Positions 1 through 9,006 are shown, numbered from the stretch's first letter. The stretch is DNA of 64,000 nucleotides from an uncultured bacterium (GCA_900549415.1 URNX01000001.1:62001-126000), one strand, 5' to 3'. Notes: a model not told the origin generated them from the letters alone. Numbers and translations: made by a program.

Positions 1-125
1 AGATTGTTCTCGATTGCAATATTCTGCATCAGCTCATCGGAGAGCGGCTGTTCCAGAATGCAGACGGCGGCGGGATTGCCGTGAAAGATACGGTCGGAGA
101 ACGCATCGACAATGAATTGTTTCAT
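1..125 (-). CDS. PhzF family isomerase/epimerase-like protein, N-terminal fragment
   Basis: Only the first 41 codons are inside the window; the gene runs off the left edge. The start is the ATG at 125-123 on the minus strand. The N-terminus (MKQFIVDAFSDRIFHGNPAA, then VC) carries the F-x-GNPAAVC signature of the PhzF family, whose members are cofactor-independent isomerases of the diaminopimelate epimerase fold. Substrates of most homologues are unknown and nothing here narrows this one. It lies downstream of hpf on the same strand with a terminator hairpin between them, so it is probably transcribed separately or by read-through. Confidence 0.75.
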   Translation of the reverse strand, partial: MKQFIVDAFSDRIFHGNPAAVCILEQPLSDELMQNIAIENN

Positions 126-130
126 ATAAA

Positions 131-161
131 AAAGGAGCCTCCCGCTTTTTGAGCGGGAGGC
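131..161 (-). terminator. Rho-independent terminator of hpf
   Basis: A perfect 10-bp GC-rich stem (137-146 with 152-161) closes a 5-nt loop. On the minus strand it is followed by TCC and a run of six T. It begins 18 bases after the hpf stop codon. Confidence 0.85.
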
Positions 162-178
162 GGTTGAGGGGTTCGAAA

Positions 179-514
179 TTATTCCGCAGCCGGGGCATCT
201 TCCTTGATGGAATCACGATCGCGATGATCCTGCTTCTTCTCAAGGTATTTGCGAGCCTGAACTCCCGCTTTGTCGAGAGCATCGACAATCGATTTGTTCA
301 TGTCGCCGACTGTTTCCGCGGAGGCGCTGACAAGATTGTTCTTGATCGCCACTACAACGTCCGCTTTATGTACGTTCTTCTGAATATCGAGAACAACCCG
401 GACGCTGGAGATCTTCAACGTCAGATCGTCGAGGGCCGCGTGAGCGGCATTCTCCGCCTGAACCTTGAGTGCTTCGCTTAAATCGAAGTGACGTGCGCTG
501 ACAATGATATCCAT
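179..514 (-). CDS. hpf: Ribosome hibernation promoting factor (short form)
   Basis: 111 residues, the usual length of short HPF/YfiA proteins. It starts MDIIVSARHFDLSEAL and has the beta-alpha-beta-beta-beta-alpha pattern of the S30AE domain, with the family-typical second half on AD-VVAIKNNLVSASAE and DMNKSIVDALDKA. It binds the 30S decoding region in stationary phase and holds ribosomes inactive. The C-terminal dimerisation extension of long HPF is absent; the tail is a short charged stretch. The ribosome binding site AAGGAG lies 8 bases upstream of the ATG. A good promoter sits at 611-638 and a terminator follows, so it is monocistronic. Its divergent neighbour is rpsD, another ribosome gene. 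Confidence 0.93.
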   Translation of the reverse strand: MDIIVSARHFDLSEALKVQAENAAHAALDDLTLKISSVRVVLDIQKNVHKADVVVAIKNNLVSASAETVGDMNKSIVDALDKAGVQARKYLEKKQDHRDRDSIKEDAPAAE

Positions 515-610
515 AATGTCATCTCCTTACGTTTGAACGGTTGGTGTTCGGGGCCGCCCGTTCCGTTTTATTTCGACCGACGGAAAACCGCCGGTTTCCT
601 CACTGCCCTA

Positions 611-638
611 AGTATAGACCGTTTTGTGCGCGTTTCAA
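611..638 (-). promoter_or_regulatory. Sigma70-type promoter of hpf
   Basis: Minus strand -35 TTGAAA (638-633), 16-base spacer, -10 TATACT (616-611). It lies about 100 bp upstream of the hpf start and is back to back with the rpsD promoter. Confidence 0.65.
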
Positions 639-693
639 GTCGGAATTGAATATTTTTCCGAAAATATTTTTTTCACATTTCTTTGCGACGGAC

Positions 694-721
694 TTGAAAT
701 TTTGCAGAAGCGGAGTATATT
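694..721 (+). promoter_or_regulatory. Sigma70-type promoter of rpsD
   Basis: -35 TTGAAA (694-699), 16-base spacer, -10 TATATT (716-721), about 100 bp before the rpsD start. The 310-bp gap between hpf and rpsD holds these two divergent promoters and I see nothing else in it. Confidence 0.6.
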
Positions 722-823
722 GAGTAATTCTCATGGTTATGAGAAGCGCTCTGTCCGCCCCTGTATTGCTTGACGCGGACTTTGCGAACATAAGAAAGAA
801 CCTTATTCAAGAAAGGAAACGGG

Positions 824-1426
824 ATGAAACAAGCTCAAGCCAAACACAAACTGTGCAGACGTCTCGGCTACTGCATTTGGAACATGCCCAAGTGCCCCAG
901 CGTCAAGAGACCGTATGCGGCCGGACTTCAGGGAAAGAACAGAAAGAAATCCAAACTTTCCACCTACGGCGTCATGATGCAGGAAAAGCAGAAGCTCAAA
1001 GCGCATTATGCTCTCACTGAAAGCCAGCTCCGCAACCTCTTCATCGTTGCAAAACGCAAAGAGGGCAGAACCAACGAAATCCTCATGCAGCACATCGAAA
1101 TGAGACTCGACGCCACCGTCTATCATTCCGGTATCGCTCCGACGATCTTCGCGGCCAAGCAGTTTGTCGCTCACAGACACATCCTCGTTGACGGCAAAAT
1201 TGTCGACCGTCCTTCCTTCCGCCTCAAACCGGGTCAGGTCGTTTCCATCAACGCCGAAAAGTCCCCGAAAGTCGCGGAAATCGCGCGTGACGTCAACTCC
1301 ACGATCCCGCCGTATTACGAGACCAACAAGGAAGAGCTCAAGGTCACCGTTCTCCGTGAACCGATGATCGAAGAGATCCCCGTTCAGGTCGAAGCAATGC
1401 GCGTCGTTGAGTACTACGCCCGTTAA
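824..1426 (+). CDS. rpsD: 30S ribosomal protein S4
   Basis: 200 residues, full length for bacterial S4. The N-terminal region has cysteines at 11, 17 and 24, reminiscent of the zinc-binding C+ form though one ligand is not obvious. The conserved core RLDATVYHSGIAPT is followed by an S4 RNA-binding domain (about 90-150; FVAHRHILVDGKIVDRPSF). S4 is a primary 16S rRNA binder that starts 30S assembly and is often an autogenous translational repressor. Start chosen at the ATG preceded by GAAAGGAAACGGG. It stands alone with its own promoter and terminator rather than in the alpha operon with rpsM, rpsK and rpoA. Confidence 0.97.
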   Translation: MKQAQAKHKLCRRLGYCIWNMPKCPSVKRPYAAGLQGKNRKKSKLSTYGVMMQEKQKLKAHYALTESQLRNLFIVAKRKEGRTNEILMQHIEMRLDATVYHSGIAPTIFAAKQFVAHRHILVDGKIVDRPSFRLKPGQVVSINAEKSPKVAEIARDVNSTIPPYYETNKEELKVTVLREPMIEEIPVQVEAMRVVEYYAR

Positions 1427-1450
1427 TCGACTTCAAGTCGTTTCGACAGA

Positions 1451-1487
1451 AGAACCGTTTCCCCAAAAGGAAGCGGTTCTTTTTTTG
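1451..1487 (+). terminator. Rho-independent terminator of rpsD
   Basis: Stem AGAACCG (1451-1457) with CGGTTCT (1474-1480), extended by TTTCC/GGAAG, then a T-run. It lies 25 bp after the rpsD stop. Confidence 0.85.
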
Positions 1488-1506
1488 TGTTTTTTTATTT
1501 TTTCCG

Positions 1507-1534
1507 TTTACTTTTCCCGTCTGTCTGCTATTCT
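1507..1534 (+). promoter_or_regulatory. Possible promoter of the double-AAA ATPase gene
   Basis: TTTACT (1507-1512), 16-base spacer, TATTCT (1529-1534). Imperfect -35, chosen because it is the best match in the 240-bp gap. Confidence 0.3.
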
Positions 1535-1669
1535 CAAAAATGCATAAAATTTGAACAGCGGCAATCACCAATTGACCAGTGAGCAAAATTTTCACAGGAA
1601 CTCACCGTTCAAAAAAGTTGGCATGCCTTCTGCTAAAAGCAAAGCATTCACTAAATACGGAGATATCAA

Positions 1670-3862
1670 ATGGCACAGTACAAAGAGAAACCGACCCGCT
1701 GGTGCGAAACCAAAGCATTAACATTCTTTATCAATTTCATTAAGAATCATAATGGCTCAGTCAACGACAATGACACCTTTCAGCTGGTCGCCGACTTGCT
1801 CCCTTCTGAACGATGGTACGCTCTTATCACCAAAACATTCCCTTCAAAAAACCTCCAGAAAATGATAAACGCTCACGGAAGAAACAGGCTGGACTTTAAC
1901 GATGATCCGCAGGAAGTTCTCAGAACAATCTGGAACTTTGAATTTGCACGTCCGAAACTGCGCAATCTCCTTGTTCAAATCTCAACCGAAGCGCTTCGGA
2001 AAAATCCTGTAGAACATTATAGGCATGAGCTCTTTCCACGTAAAGCAGCAGAACTTCAAAAGACGCTGAAACTCAGCGATCTGGAAATCCAGATCCTGCT
2101 GGTTCAGGCCTTTGTTCAAAAAGACCTTCTCTGTATTGCCGATGGACACAACCGCCACACCGATTTGAACGACAAAGTCGTCTTCATTGCAAAATCCGTT
2201 GACCGCGATATTGCGGAGGTCCGGGAAGCTCTTATGGAAAAGAACCGTCTCTGCCGTTATGCGTGTCTTGATGATGATCTGGATTTCAATCCCCCGCTCG
2301 CACAATTTCTCAACGGATTCTCCACCGATCCGCTCTCGAATATCTATTTCGAGCGCAACACAGAAAAGTCCCTCCCCTGGGATTTCTACGGAGCTGTCGT
2401 CGAAAAACACGGAGAATTGCTTGAGCGCATCATTACCTCCCGCAGCGGGACGAAAGCGGCAAACATCCTGCTCTACGGAGCACCGGGAACCGGAAAAACG
2501 AGTTTTGCAAAAACGCTCGCGGAGCGTCTGCACCGCACCTGCTATCTCATCAAACAGAAACCCGGAATCAACAGAGATGCTGAAAGCAAACCGGAATTCC
2601 GTTTCGGAGCCCTCGGTGTCTGCACAGATATGGCGGATCCGGCACAGAGCCTGATTATTGTCGATGAAGCAGACGAGATGCTCCGCGGCGGAGGCGGCGG
2701 AAACATTCTCGCATCAATCTTCGGAGGGAACGTAGCCGTCGGAGACAAGGGACGCCTCAACATGGTGCTTGATTCCAGCAAGGTTCCGACCATCTGGATC
2801 TCCAACACGCCCGCCGAAGCCCTGGATGAATCCAGCCGCCGGCGCTTCGATTACTCCATCCGCTTTGAACCGCTCACCGATGCGCAGCGCAAGATGATCT
2901 GGCACAACAACATCTGCAAAATGAATCTGGAACAGCTGATTCCCGATGAACTGCAGACCAAGCTGGCCTCCCTCTATCCGGTCAGCGCGGGCGGCATTAC
3001 GCTCGCCCTGCAGAACCTCTCCAAAATGACTCCCCGCCAGGAAGAGGTGGAAGGGCTCATCGAAAAGCTGATGCGTCCGCACTGCGAACTCCTCGGGATT
3101 TCCTCGCAGAAAAACAAGATGCTTCCGGCGAAAGACTACTCTCTTTCCGGACTCAACATCAAGGGGAAGATTCCTCTCGAAAACATCGTCGGCGCAGTCC
3201 GCAACTATCTGAACGGCAAGCAGAACGAGATTGACCGTCCGCGCATGAACCTGCTGCTCTCCGGAGCTCCGGGAACGGGAAAGACCGAATTCGTCAAGTA
3301 TCTCGGCGCGGTGCTGAACACCAAAGTCATCGTCAAAATGGGAAGCGACCTGCTGGACATGTACGTCGGCGGAACTGAACAGGCGATCAAGCAGGCATTT
3401 GCCGAAGCGGAGCAGGAGCACGCGATTCTCTTTCTCGATGAAATCGACGGAATGCTTCAGAACCGCGAACGCGCGACCCGCAACTGGGAGGTAACGCAGG
3501 TCAATGAACTGCTGCATCAGATGGAGAACTTCAACGGCATCATGATCGGAGCGACCAACTTTGCCGTCAATCTGGATTCCGCGGTCATGCGCCGCTTCAC
3601 CTTCAAACTGGAGTTCGACTATCTGGACGATGCAGGAAAGAAAATCTTCTTCGAACGCATGTTCCACACCCAGCTCACTCCGGCGGAGGAGCGCAGACTG
3701 GCGGCAATCCGGCACCTTGCCCCCGGCGACTTCCGCACCGTCCGCCAGAGCTTCTTCTACCTCGGAAACGACGTCTCCAACAACGACCGTCTCGACGCCC
3801 TCCTCCGCGAAAGCGAAAGCAAAACCGGAGTTGCCGGTACGAAAAAACAGATCGGATTCTAA
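1670..3862 (+). CDS. Double-AAA domain ATPase
   Basis: 730 residues with two AAA modules after a helical N-terminal region of about 215 residues that I do not recognise. First module: Walker A GAPGTGKTS near 269-276, Walker B IIVDEADEM near 328, and a SSRRRF arginine-finger region. Second module: Walker A GAPGTGKTE near 530, Walker B LFLDEIDGM near 586, sensor GATN and MRRF. Both modules keep the acidic Walker B pair, so both should hydrolyse ATP. The arrangement recalls Cdc48-like tandem AAA unfoldases, but the N-domain is different and no protease domain is present. It is monocistronic and convergent with the alpha-galactosidase. Substrate unknown. Confidence 0.85.
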   Translation: MAQYKEKPTRWCETKALTFFINFIKNHNGSVNDNDTFQLVADLLPSERWYALITKTFPSKNLQKMINAHGRNRLDFNDDPQEVLRTIWNFEFARPKLRNLLVQISTEALRKNPVEHYRHELFPRKAAELQKTLKLSDLEIQILLVQAFVQKDLLCIADGHNRHTDLNDKVVFIAKSVDRDIAEVREALMEKNRLCRYACLDDDLDFNPPLAQFLNGFSTDPLSNIYFERNTEKSLPWDFYGAVVEKHGELLERIITSRSGTKAANILLYGAPGTGKTSFAKTLAERLHRTCYLIKQKPGINRDAESKPEFRFGALGVCTDMADPAQSLIIVDEADEMLRGGGGGNILASIFGGNVAVGDKGRLNMVLDSSKVPTIWISNTPAEALDESSRRRFDYSIRFEPLTDAQRKMIWHNNICKMNLEQLIPDELQTKLASLYPVSAGGITLALQNLSKMTPRQEEVEGLIEKLMRPHCELLGISSQKNKMLPAKDYSLSGLNIKGKIPLENIVGAVRNYLNGKQNEIDRPRMNLLLSGAPGTGKTEFVKYLGAVLNTKVIVKMGSDLLDMYVGGTEQAIKQAFAEAEQEHAILFLDEIDGMLQNRERATRNWEVTQVNELLHQMENFNGIMIGATNFAVNLDSAVMRRFTFKLEFDYLDDAGKKIFFERMFHTQLTPAEERRLAAIRHLAPGDFRTVRQSFFYLGNDVSNNDRLDALLRESESKTGVAGTKKQIGF

Positions 3863-3898
3863 AATCATCTCATCCGATCTGTAATCGGACACAAAGCG

Positions 3899-3924
3899 GG
3901 ACGCGGAGCTGTATTTCCGCGTCC
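3899..3924. terminator. Hairpin between convergent genes, possible bidirectional terminator
   Basis: A 9-bp perfect stem (3899-3907 with 3916-3924) with an 8-nt loop. T-runs on either side are weak, so efficiency is uncertain. Confidence 0.5.
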
Positions 3925-3942
3925 TGTGTATTTGTTCTTCAA

Positions 3943-5751
3943 TTACGCCTTCATCAGGATGACGCAGGTGTGCTTCGGAAGCTCCACTTTGCCGGAATCG
4001 GAGAGAATGGTCCGTCCAGTCCAGTGGTCCTTCAGCGTAACGCCTTTGCCGAAGATGGAGACAAGATCGACGTCAAGCGTCTGTGCATCGTCTTCGAAGT
4101 TGAAGACTCCGACGCAGGGGGCGCCGTCGCTGTTGCGCTTTGCCGCCCAGATCGCCGGAATTTCACGGTCGAAGAGATCAACCGGATAAGCGTCAAACGT
4201 ATCCGTCTGCGCAAGCAGGAGCTTGGAAAGTTCGGCGCGTTCGGGAGCAAGCGTGCTGAAACGGTCGGAAATCAGAACGAGTCCGCCGACCAGCCAGAGA
4301 GCGGAGGTCCAGAGCTGAATCTCGTTTTCAGTCAGCTCGTTGTTGTCCTTGCGGGCAATATGAACGTCCGGATCGTTGATCCACAGGCGCTTGTGCATGT
4401 AGCGGCGGTTGATGATGTTGCGGCAGACGTTGCGGACCCACGGAGCCTCTACGTTCGCGCGGTCCTTCTCGCGTCCCCAGTACGGCGTGATGTCGGTGCC
4501 GATGCGGTTTGCGTTGACGATGCCGGCGCAGGAACCGAGCGGAGAGGTGCAGCCGAGCATGAACGCATCCTCGCCAATGCCTTCGCGGATCGCTTCATAG
4601 CCGCGGCGGATAGCCTGGGCGCGCGTCATCTTCGGGTTGTGGTAGACGCCGCCGGTCACGCTGACTTCATACATCATGAAATCGAGTTTCACATAGACGC
4701 AGCCGGATTTGCGGACGGCGCGGAAGAGGTCGCGGAGGTGGTTGTAGACTTCCGGGTGTGTAGCGTCGAGAATCGCAATCGGAACGTTGTCGCGCCAGGT
4801 GGTCGGATAGAGAATTTCGCCGTTTGCATCGTGAATCATCCATTCCGGATGTTCCTCCAGAATTCTGGAACCTTTTTCAACTGCGAACGGAGCGAACCAG
4901 AGTCCCGGTTTGATACCGGTCGCAGCAATCTTTTCAAGCACAGGCTGAATGCCGTGCGGGAAATTTTTGGAGGGTTCAAGCCAGTCGCCGAGATACGGCT
5001 GGTAGCCGTCGTCGATCTGGAAATATTCCATCGGGAAATCTTTTTTGTGCTCGATGCAGTAGTTCAGATTCTCCAGAATGTCGGCTTCGGTGACTTTGTA
5101 GAAATAGTAATACCAGCTGCACCAGCCGGTCGGGACATGGTCCCAGCTCTTGGCGTTCATCTGTTTCGCCCAGTCGGAAGCGTACTCCTCAAGCAGCTTC
5201 CAGGCATTGGCGCCGTGACGGATCACAAGAATTTCCGAACGGATGGATTCGCCCGGTTCGAAAAGAATGTTGTCACCGTAGCAATAGGCGGAAAACTCTT
5301 TGACTCCGGCATCATCAAGCTCAACCGCCATGCGGGTGAACTGATCGGCGGAAGAAATGAATCCGGCAAGCATATTGTTTCCGGTGGCTTTGTCATTGAG
5401 CATCGCCACATATTCGCCGGAGAAGCGGTTCAGGGTAACGCCGTCGTACGCGGGGGCGTCGCTGACGCAGAAGCGCTTGTAGCCGTCGCTGACATGGTAA
5501 TCCGCCTCGCCGAATCTGCGGGACCCGACAGGGGCGGGCATGGTCCAGCCTTCGCGGAAGATGCGGATGTCTTTCCCCTTCGCGGGGAATTCGAATCCGG
5601 TGAAACGGAAACCGCCGAAGCGGACCGGCTTTCCGGAGTTGTTTGTCACGACCGCCCGAATGCGGCCGCCGTCCTGAAGCTCAACGGTGAATCCGGCGGA
5701 ATTGTTCCGGGGGAGCCACTGTCCGTCAATCTGAATTTCGACTTGAATCAT
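3943..5751 (-). CDS. Alpha-galactosidase, GH36 type
   Basis: 602 residues. An N-terminal beta-rich domain (about 1-190) precedes a (beta/alpha)8 barrel and a short C-terminal beta domain, the clan GH-D layout. Motifs: GWCSWYYY, FQIDDGYQ, WFAPFAVE, nucleophile D357 in KLDFM, and general acid/base D420 in GTDITP. It should release terminal alpha-galactose from oligosaccharides. No signal peptide is visible, so it probably acts in the cytoplasm. RBS AAGGG lies just upstream of the ATG. It is the last gene of a minus-strand run after the SGNH hydrolase (9-bp gap), suggesting joint removal of acyl and galactosyl decorations. The exact substrate cannot be read from sequence. Confidence 0.88.
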   Translation of the reverse strand: MIQVEIQIDGQWLPRNNSAGFTVELQDGGRIRAVVTNNSGKPVRFGGFRFTGFEFPAKGKDIRIFREGWTMPAPVGSRRFGEADYHVSDGYKRFCVSDAPAYDGVTLNRFSGEYVAMLNDKATGNNMLAGFISSADQFTRMAVELDDAGVKEFSAYCYGDNILFEPGESIRSEILVIRHGANAWKLLEEYASDWAKQMNAKSWDHVPTGWCSWYYYFYKVTEADILENLNYCIEHKKDFPMEYFQIDDGYQPYLGDWLEPSKNFPHGIQPVLEKIAATGIKPGLWFAPFAVEKGSRILEEHPEWMIHDANGEILYPTTWRDNVPIAILDATHPEVYNHLRDLFRAVRKSGCVYVKLDFMMYEVSVTGGVYHNPKMTRAQAIRRGYEAIREGIGEDAFMLGCTSPLGSCAGIVNANRIGTDITPYWGREKDRANVEAPWVRNVCRNIINRRYMHKRLWINDPDVHIARKDNNELTENEIQLWTSALWLVGGLVLISDRFSTLAPERAELSKLLLAQTDTFDAYPVDLFDREIPAIWAAKRNSDGAPCVGVFNFEDDAQTLDVDLVSIFGKGVTLKDHWTGRTILSDSGKVELPKHTCVILMKA

Positions 5752-5760
5752 ATTTTTCCC

Positions 5761-6846
5761 TTATTTGGAGGTGGAATTTTCAATAAGTCTGCGCAAAACC
5801 GGCTCGATCACGGTCGCCATACGGTAAAAACCGAGGTCGTTCGGATGACAGAGATCAACCGTGCAATCCCAGCGGCGGTCACCGGCAAACAGCGTCTCGC
5901 CGTCGATGAACGCAACGTTGCAGTCTCCCGCGCGCACAGCGTTTTCATACGTCTGACGGATGATGGCGCGGCGCTCGATATCGTCATGGTTCACCCGCGG
6001 ATAAAAGTTGCAGCGGGAAAGCATGAGGATCGGGAGCTCCGGATGCGCATCGCGGATAATCCGGAAAAACGGCTCGTGCGTCTTGCGCAGATGCTCTGCG
6101 GTCGGGGCGTTGTGGTCGTAATCGAAAACGAACGCCGTCAGGTCAAGCGATGCAATCGCGCGGGCGACGGCCGGTTCGCCTCGTCCGCAGCCCGCGAATC
6201 CGAGATTGATCTGCGGAGCATCGAACGCCCGGCAGAGCGCGGACGGATAGCAGTTGCCCGGACGCGATGCGCACGCTCCGTGCGTGATGGAGGAACCGTA
6301 GAAGAGGATCGGTTTTTTAATCCGGTGCGGAGTCGGCGGAAGCAGCTGCGAACCCGGAAGCACTCCGATTTCAATGTGCTCCGCCGCGCCGATCAGAGGC
6401 ATGTTGACCTGAAACAGACTCAGCTCGCCGTCCAGATCCCGCGCAACGGTCGTTTCCAAATGACAGTTCAGCAATTCCGGAGCACGGGAGATTCCGACGA
6501 AATGCGGATCGACTCCGTCCAAGCGGTAGCAGTCGAATCCGTTCTGCGCGATCTTCGGCATGTGCGGAAGGTCGTGTGAGTAAATCAGATCCGCGCGAAT
6601 CGCTATGACTTTGGAATCCGTGCGGAAACGGATTGCTCCGCCCGTGGTGTTGTTCGCGAGCTCCAGCGCGCCCTCGTTGACATCCGCCGCAGTCATATCG
6701 GCAGGCAGACGGTAATACTCCTTCTGCGGATGCTTCCAGGGGAAGCCTTCCACAACGAACGGCGCGCTGTTCACGGAATAAAATTCAAGTTTCATGCCGT
6801 CGATTTCAACCGGCTTGAAATTTTTGTCAATCTCCTCCAGTTTCAC
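5761..6846 (-). CDS. SGNH/GDSL-family esterase with GxDLY-type N-terminal domain
   Basis: 361 residues. An N-terminal beta-sandwich (about 1-170) contains a NGFDCYRLDG segment like the GxDLY domain. The C-terminal SGNH hydrolase domain has the nucleophile motif GSSITHG (Ser186), block II glycine GFAGCGRGEP, and DLCHPNDLGF supplying the catalytic Asp and His. Such proteins are usually carbohydrate deacetylases or other esterases. No export signal is seen. The start is a GTG with GGGGAG upstream. It sits directly before an alpha-galactosidase gene and after thyX, so a role in deacylating imported glycans is likely. Confidence 0.85.
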   Translation of the reverse strand: MKLEEIDKNFKPVEIDGMKLEFYSVNSAPFVVEGFPWKHPQKEYYRLPADMTAADVNEGALELANNTTGGAIRFRTDSKVIAIRADLIYSHDLPHMPKIAQNGFDCYRLDGVDPHFVGISRAPELLNCHLETTVARDLDGELSLFQVNMPLIGAAEHIEIGVLPGSQLLPPTPHRIKKPILFYGSSITHGACASRPGNCYPSALCRAFDAPQINLGFAGCGRGEPAVARAIASLDLTAFVFDYDHNAPTAEHLRKTHEPFFRIIRDAHPELPILMLSRCNFYPRVNHDDIERRAIIRQTYENAVRAGDCNVAFIDGETLFAGDRRWDCTVDLCHPNDLGFYRMATVIEPVLRRLIENSTSK

Positions 6847-6861
6847 GGTCAGTCTCCCCGC

Positions 6862-7566
6862 TTAAACGTTCCAGTCTTCGCCTTTGGACTCAAAATAAGC
6901 AGCGACGTGCGGAACAATCGGTTTGATGAGTTTCTTGATTGCGCGTGCGTATTCGCGGATTTCCCACTGGGCGTGTTCGCTGTCACGCAGTTCCAGGAAG
7001 TGCAGGAGATTTGCGAGATCCACCGTTCCCCAGAACGTCACCATCATGTTCTGCGGAAGAACGCCGCGCGCCTGTTCGCGGCAGACGCCGGATGCGAGCA
7101 GTTTTTCGTAAAGCGCAAGCGAGGACTGGTTGTGGTCGGAAATGAGTTTGCGCAGCGCGGCATCGTCGAACGACTCATCCGCGAACGACGCCTGGCGGTT
7201 GCTCTCCGCCTGGCGGCGCAGTTTCGGCGGAGTGTAGAACTCCATGTCGATTTCCGTATAGCGGCGGGAAATTTCATTGTACGACCAGGTGCGGTGGCGG
7301 TGCCACTGTCCGCGTACGAACAGCGGACAGTGAATGCTGAAAGTGAAAACCACATGTTCCAGCGGGCTGGTGTGCTTGTTTTCAATCAGATAGTTGAGGA
7401 GACCGACGTCGCGGTCATCCATTGCATCCTTGAGTTTGCCGAAGGAGACGCGGGCGGCGTTGACGATAGTCGCTTCGGTGCCAAGGTGGTCGATCAGACC
7501 GACCCATCCCTGGCCATCGAGAACTTTGACGTGATTGTCGGGCGGAACATTGAGTTGTTTCATCAT
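6862..7566 (-). CDS. thyX: Flavin-dependent thymidylate synthase
   Basis: 234 residues. The ThyX motif RHRTWSYNEISRRY (near residue 90) is intact, and the C-terminal half has the typical substrate-binding segment QARGVLPQNMMVTFWGT. The enzyme makes dTMP from dUMP using methylene-tetrahydrofolate, FAD and NAD(P)H. ThyX instead of ThyA is common in anaerobes. Two adjacent ATGs are possible starts (7566 and 7563). It lies between the FHA-pseudokinase and the SGNH hydrolase on the same strand with gaps of 15-21 bp, so co-transcription is likely though functionally unrelated. Confidence 0.95.
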   Translation of the reverse strand: MMKQLNVPPDNHVKVLDGQGWVGLIDHLGTEATIVNAARVSFGKLKDAMDDRDVGLLNYLIENKHTSPLEHVVFTFSIHCPLFVRGQWHRHRTWSYNEISRRYTEIDMEFYTPPKLRRQAESNRQASFADESFDDAALRKLISDHNQSSLALYEKLLASGVCREQARGVLPQNMMVTFWGTVDLANLLHFLELRDSEHAQWEIREYARAIKKLIKPIVPHVAAYFESKGEDWNV

Positions 7567-7587
7567 GATTGCAGATCCTTGTTGTAT

Positions 7588-8793
7588 TTACAGAACTTTT
7601 GATTTAAGCTGAAGGGTTGATTTCATATTCGTGCTGACCACGCCTCCGGCTGCGCCTTTCGCCGATGTGCGGACGAGACGCGACGATGCTGCGTAGTCAA
7701 GCGCTTTGAGCAGAGAATCCCAGTCGGGAAAGCGTCCCGCCGGATCTTTCGCGGAAAGACGCAGCAGCAGCTGGATCGTTCCCGCCGAAACGGAAATATT
7801 CGGGTTGCGCTCCGCCGGAAGTGGAAACGGGGAAAGCAGATGTTTCCGGAACAGTTCCCCCTCATCGAACGAATGGAACGGCAGGACGCCGGTCAGCATC
7901 TGGAAAAGCATCACGCCGAGCGCATACATATCCGACTGCATCGACATCTCGTCACCGGAAACCGCTTCGGGGCTGATGTACCACGGCGAAACACAGGGAT
8001 GCCCGCCGGTCAGGACAACCGATTTCCAGTAGAACATGCCGAATTCCGCAAGCCGCATCCGGTCCTCCGAGTCGTACAGCACGTTGGAGGGCATGAGCGA
8101 ACCGTGGAACGTCCCGGTCGCCCGGAAAGCGTCGCGCAGGATTTCCGCAATGTCATAGACAACTTTCAGTGCATCGAGCTGCGGCATCGGAGCCTTGCTG
8201 GAAATGCGGAACGCAAGATTCGGATGCTCGTAGTAATCCGTTACATAGTAACAGTTCGTATTGATGAAACCGAAGCTGTGGTAAGGTGCGAGCGAATCCG
8301 GCAGAGAACACGCGAGCAAAGCATCCGTTTCCCGCTTGAAGAGAGCGCGGTCCTCCTCCGTCGTATTTTTGTTGTAAACTTTGAGGCCGAACGGTTTGGA
8401 ATTGAAATCCGAAAGCCGATAGAGCCGTCCGTGCTCCGTCTTCCCGGTCTGGCTGAGAACGGTATATTTGCCGATCTTCTGTCCTGCGGAAAGCGCAAGC
8501 ACGCCGGGGAACGGCTTCGCGCCGAGCCCCTCCACGGAATCAAGGAAACGGATCGTGAGGTCATGAAGGGAGATGCGGTCTCCGTTTGCCAGCGGCGTTC
8601 TTGCCCCCGGCGCGGCGGATGTGAGATCCTCGAAAAACCAGTTCCCGTCGCTGTCGGCAATCCGGAAATGCGGACAGTTTCCCGGCGGCAGAACGATGTT
8701 GCAGTCGGGCGTGCATCCGAGCGTCAGCAGAAATCCCCGTGTCAGACGGATGTAATTCAGTGTTCCATTTTCATCAAACAAAAGATAAGGCAT
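7588..8793 (-). CDS. FHA domain fused to a serine/threonine kinase-like domain, probable pseudokinase
   Basis: 401 residues. Residues 1 to about 90 resemble a divergent FHA domain; about 105-370 fold as a Hanks-type kinase. The beta3 lysine is present (K138 in GLKVY), and the APE-like motif ISPEAV and the helix-F region SDMYALGVMLFQMLTG are clear. The catalytic loop HRD is HGS (230-232) and DFG is EFG (E250), so the catalytic Asp is missing and the metal-binding Asp is replaced by Glu. It is therefore probably a phosphopeptide- or nucleotide-binding regulator rather than an active kinase. No transmembrane segment. First gene of its operon, divergent from the secretin pair. Confidence 0.85.
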   Translation of the reverse strand: MPYLLFDENGTLNYIRLTRGFLLTLGCTPDCNIVLPPGNCPHFRIADSDGNWFFEDLTSAAPGARTPLANGDRISLHDLTIRFLDSVEGLGAKPFPGVLALSAGQKIGKYTVLSQTGKTEHGRLYRLSDFNSKPFGLKVYNKNTTEEDRALFKRETDALLACSLPDSLAPYHSFGFINTNCYYVTDYYEHPNLAFRISSKAPMPQLDALKVVYDIAEILRDAFRATGTFHGSLMPSNVLYDSEDRMRLAEFGMFYWKSVVLTGGHPCVSPWYISPEAVSGDEMSMQSDMYALGVMLFQMLTGVLPFHSFDEGELFRKHLLSPFPLPAERNPNISVSAGTIQLLLRLSAKDPAGRFPDWDSLLKALDYAASSRLVRTSAKGAAGGVVSTNMKSTLQLKSKVL

Positions 8794-8816
8794 AAAGACT
8801 CCCTCTATTCAAGAGC

Positions 8817-8844
8817 AATATACCGCGAAAAAGCCAAATTGCAA
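8817..8844 (-). promoter_or_regulatory. Promoter of the pseudokinase-thyX-esterase-galactosidase operon
   Basis: Minus strand -35 TTGCAA (8844-8839), 16-base spacer, -10 TATATT (8822-8817), 24 bp before the start codon. Confidence 0.6.
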
Positions 8845-9006
8845 AGCGGGAAAACAACTTTCTTTTTCATGAAAACGTTTTTCCGGCACACCTTTTCAAT
8901 TTAACGAAAATCAAACACGGCCCGCATAATCGCTGAAGAATCGGGGATTAAATTATTGACAAAGCAACGGGAAACACCGTTTGCCAACCTTAACCAAGGA
9001 GTTCGT

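Noticed and set aside
3970..6579. An 869-codon plus-strand open frame over the galactosidase and esterase
   Set aside because: Antisense to two genes with intact catalytic motifs; no domain signal in its translation.
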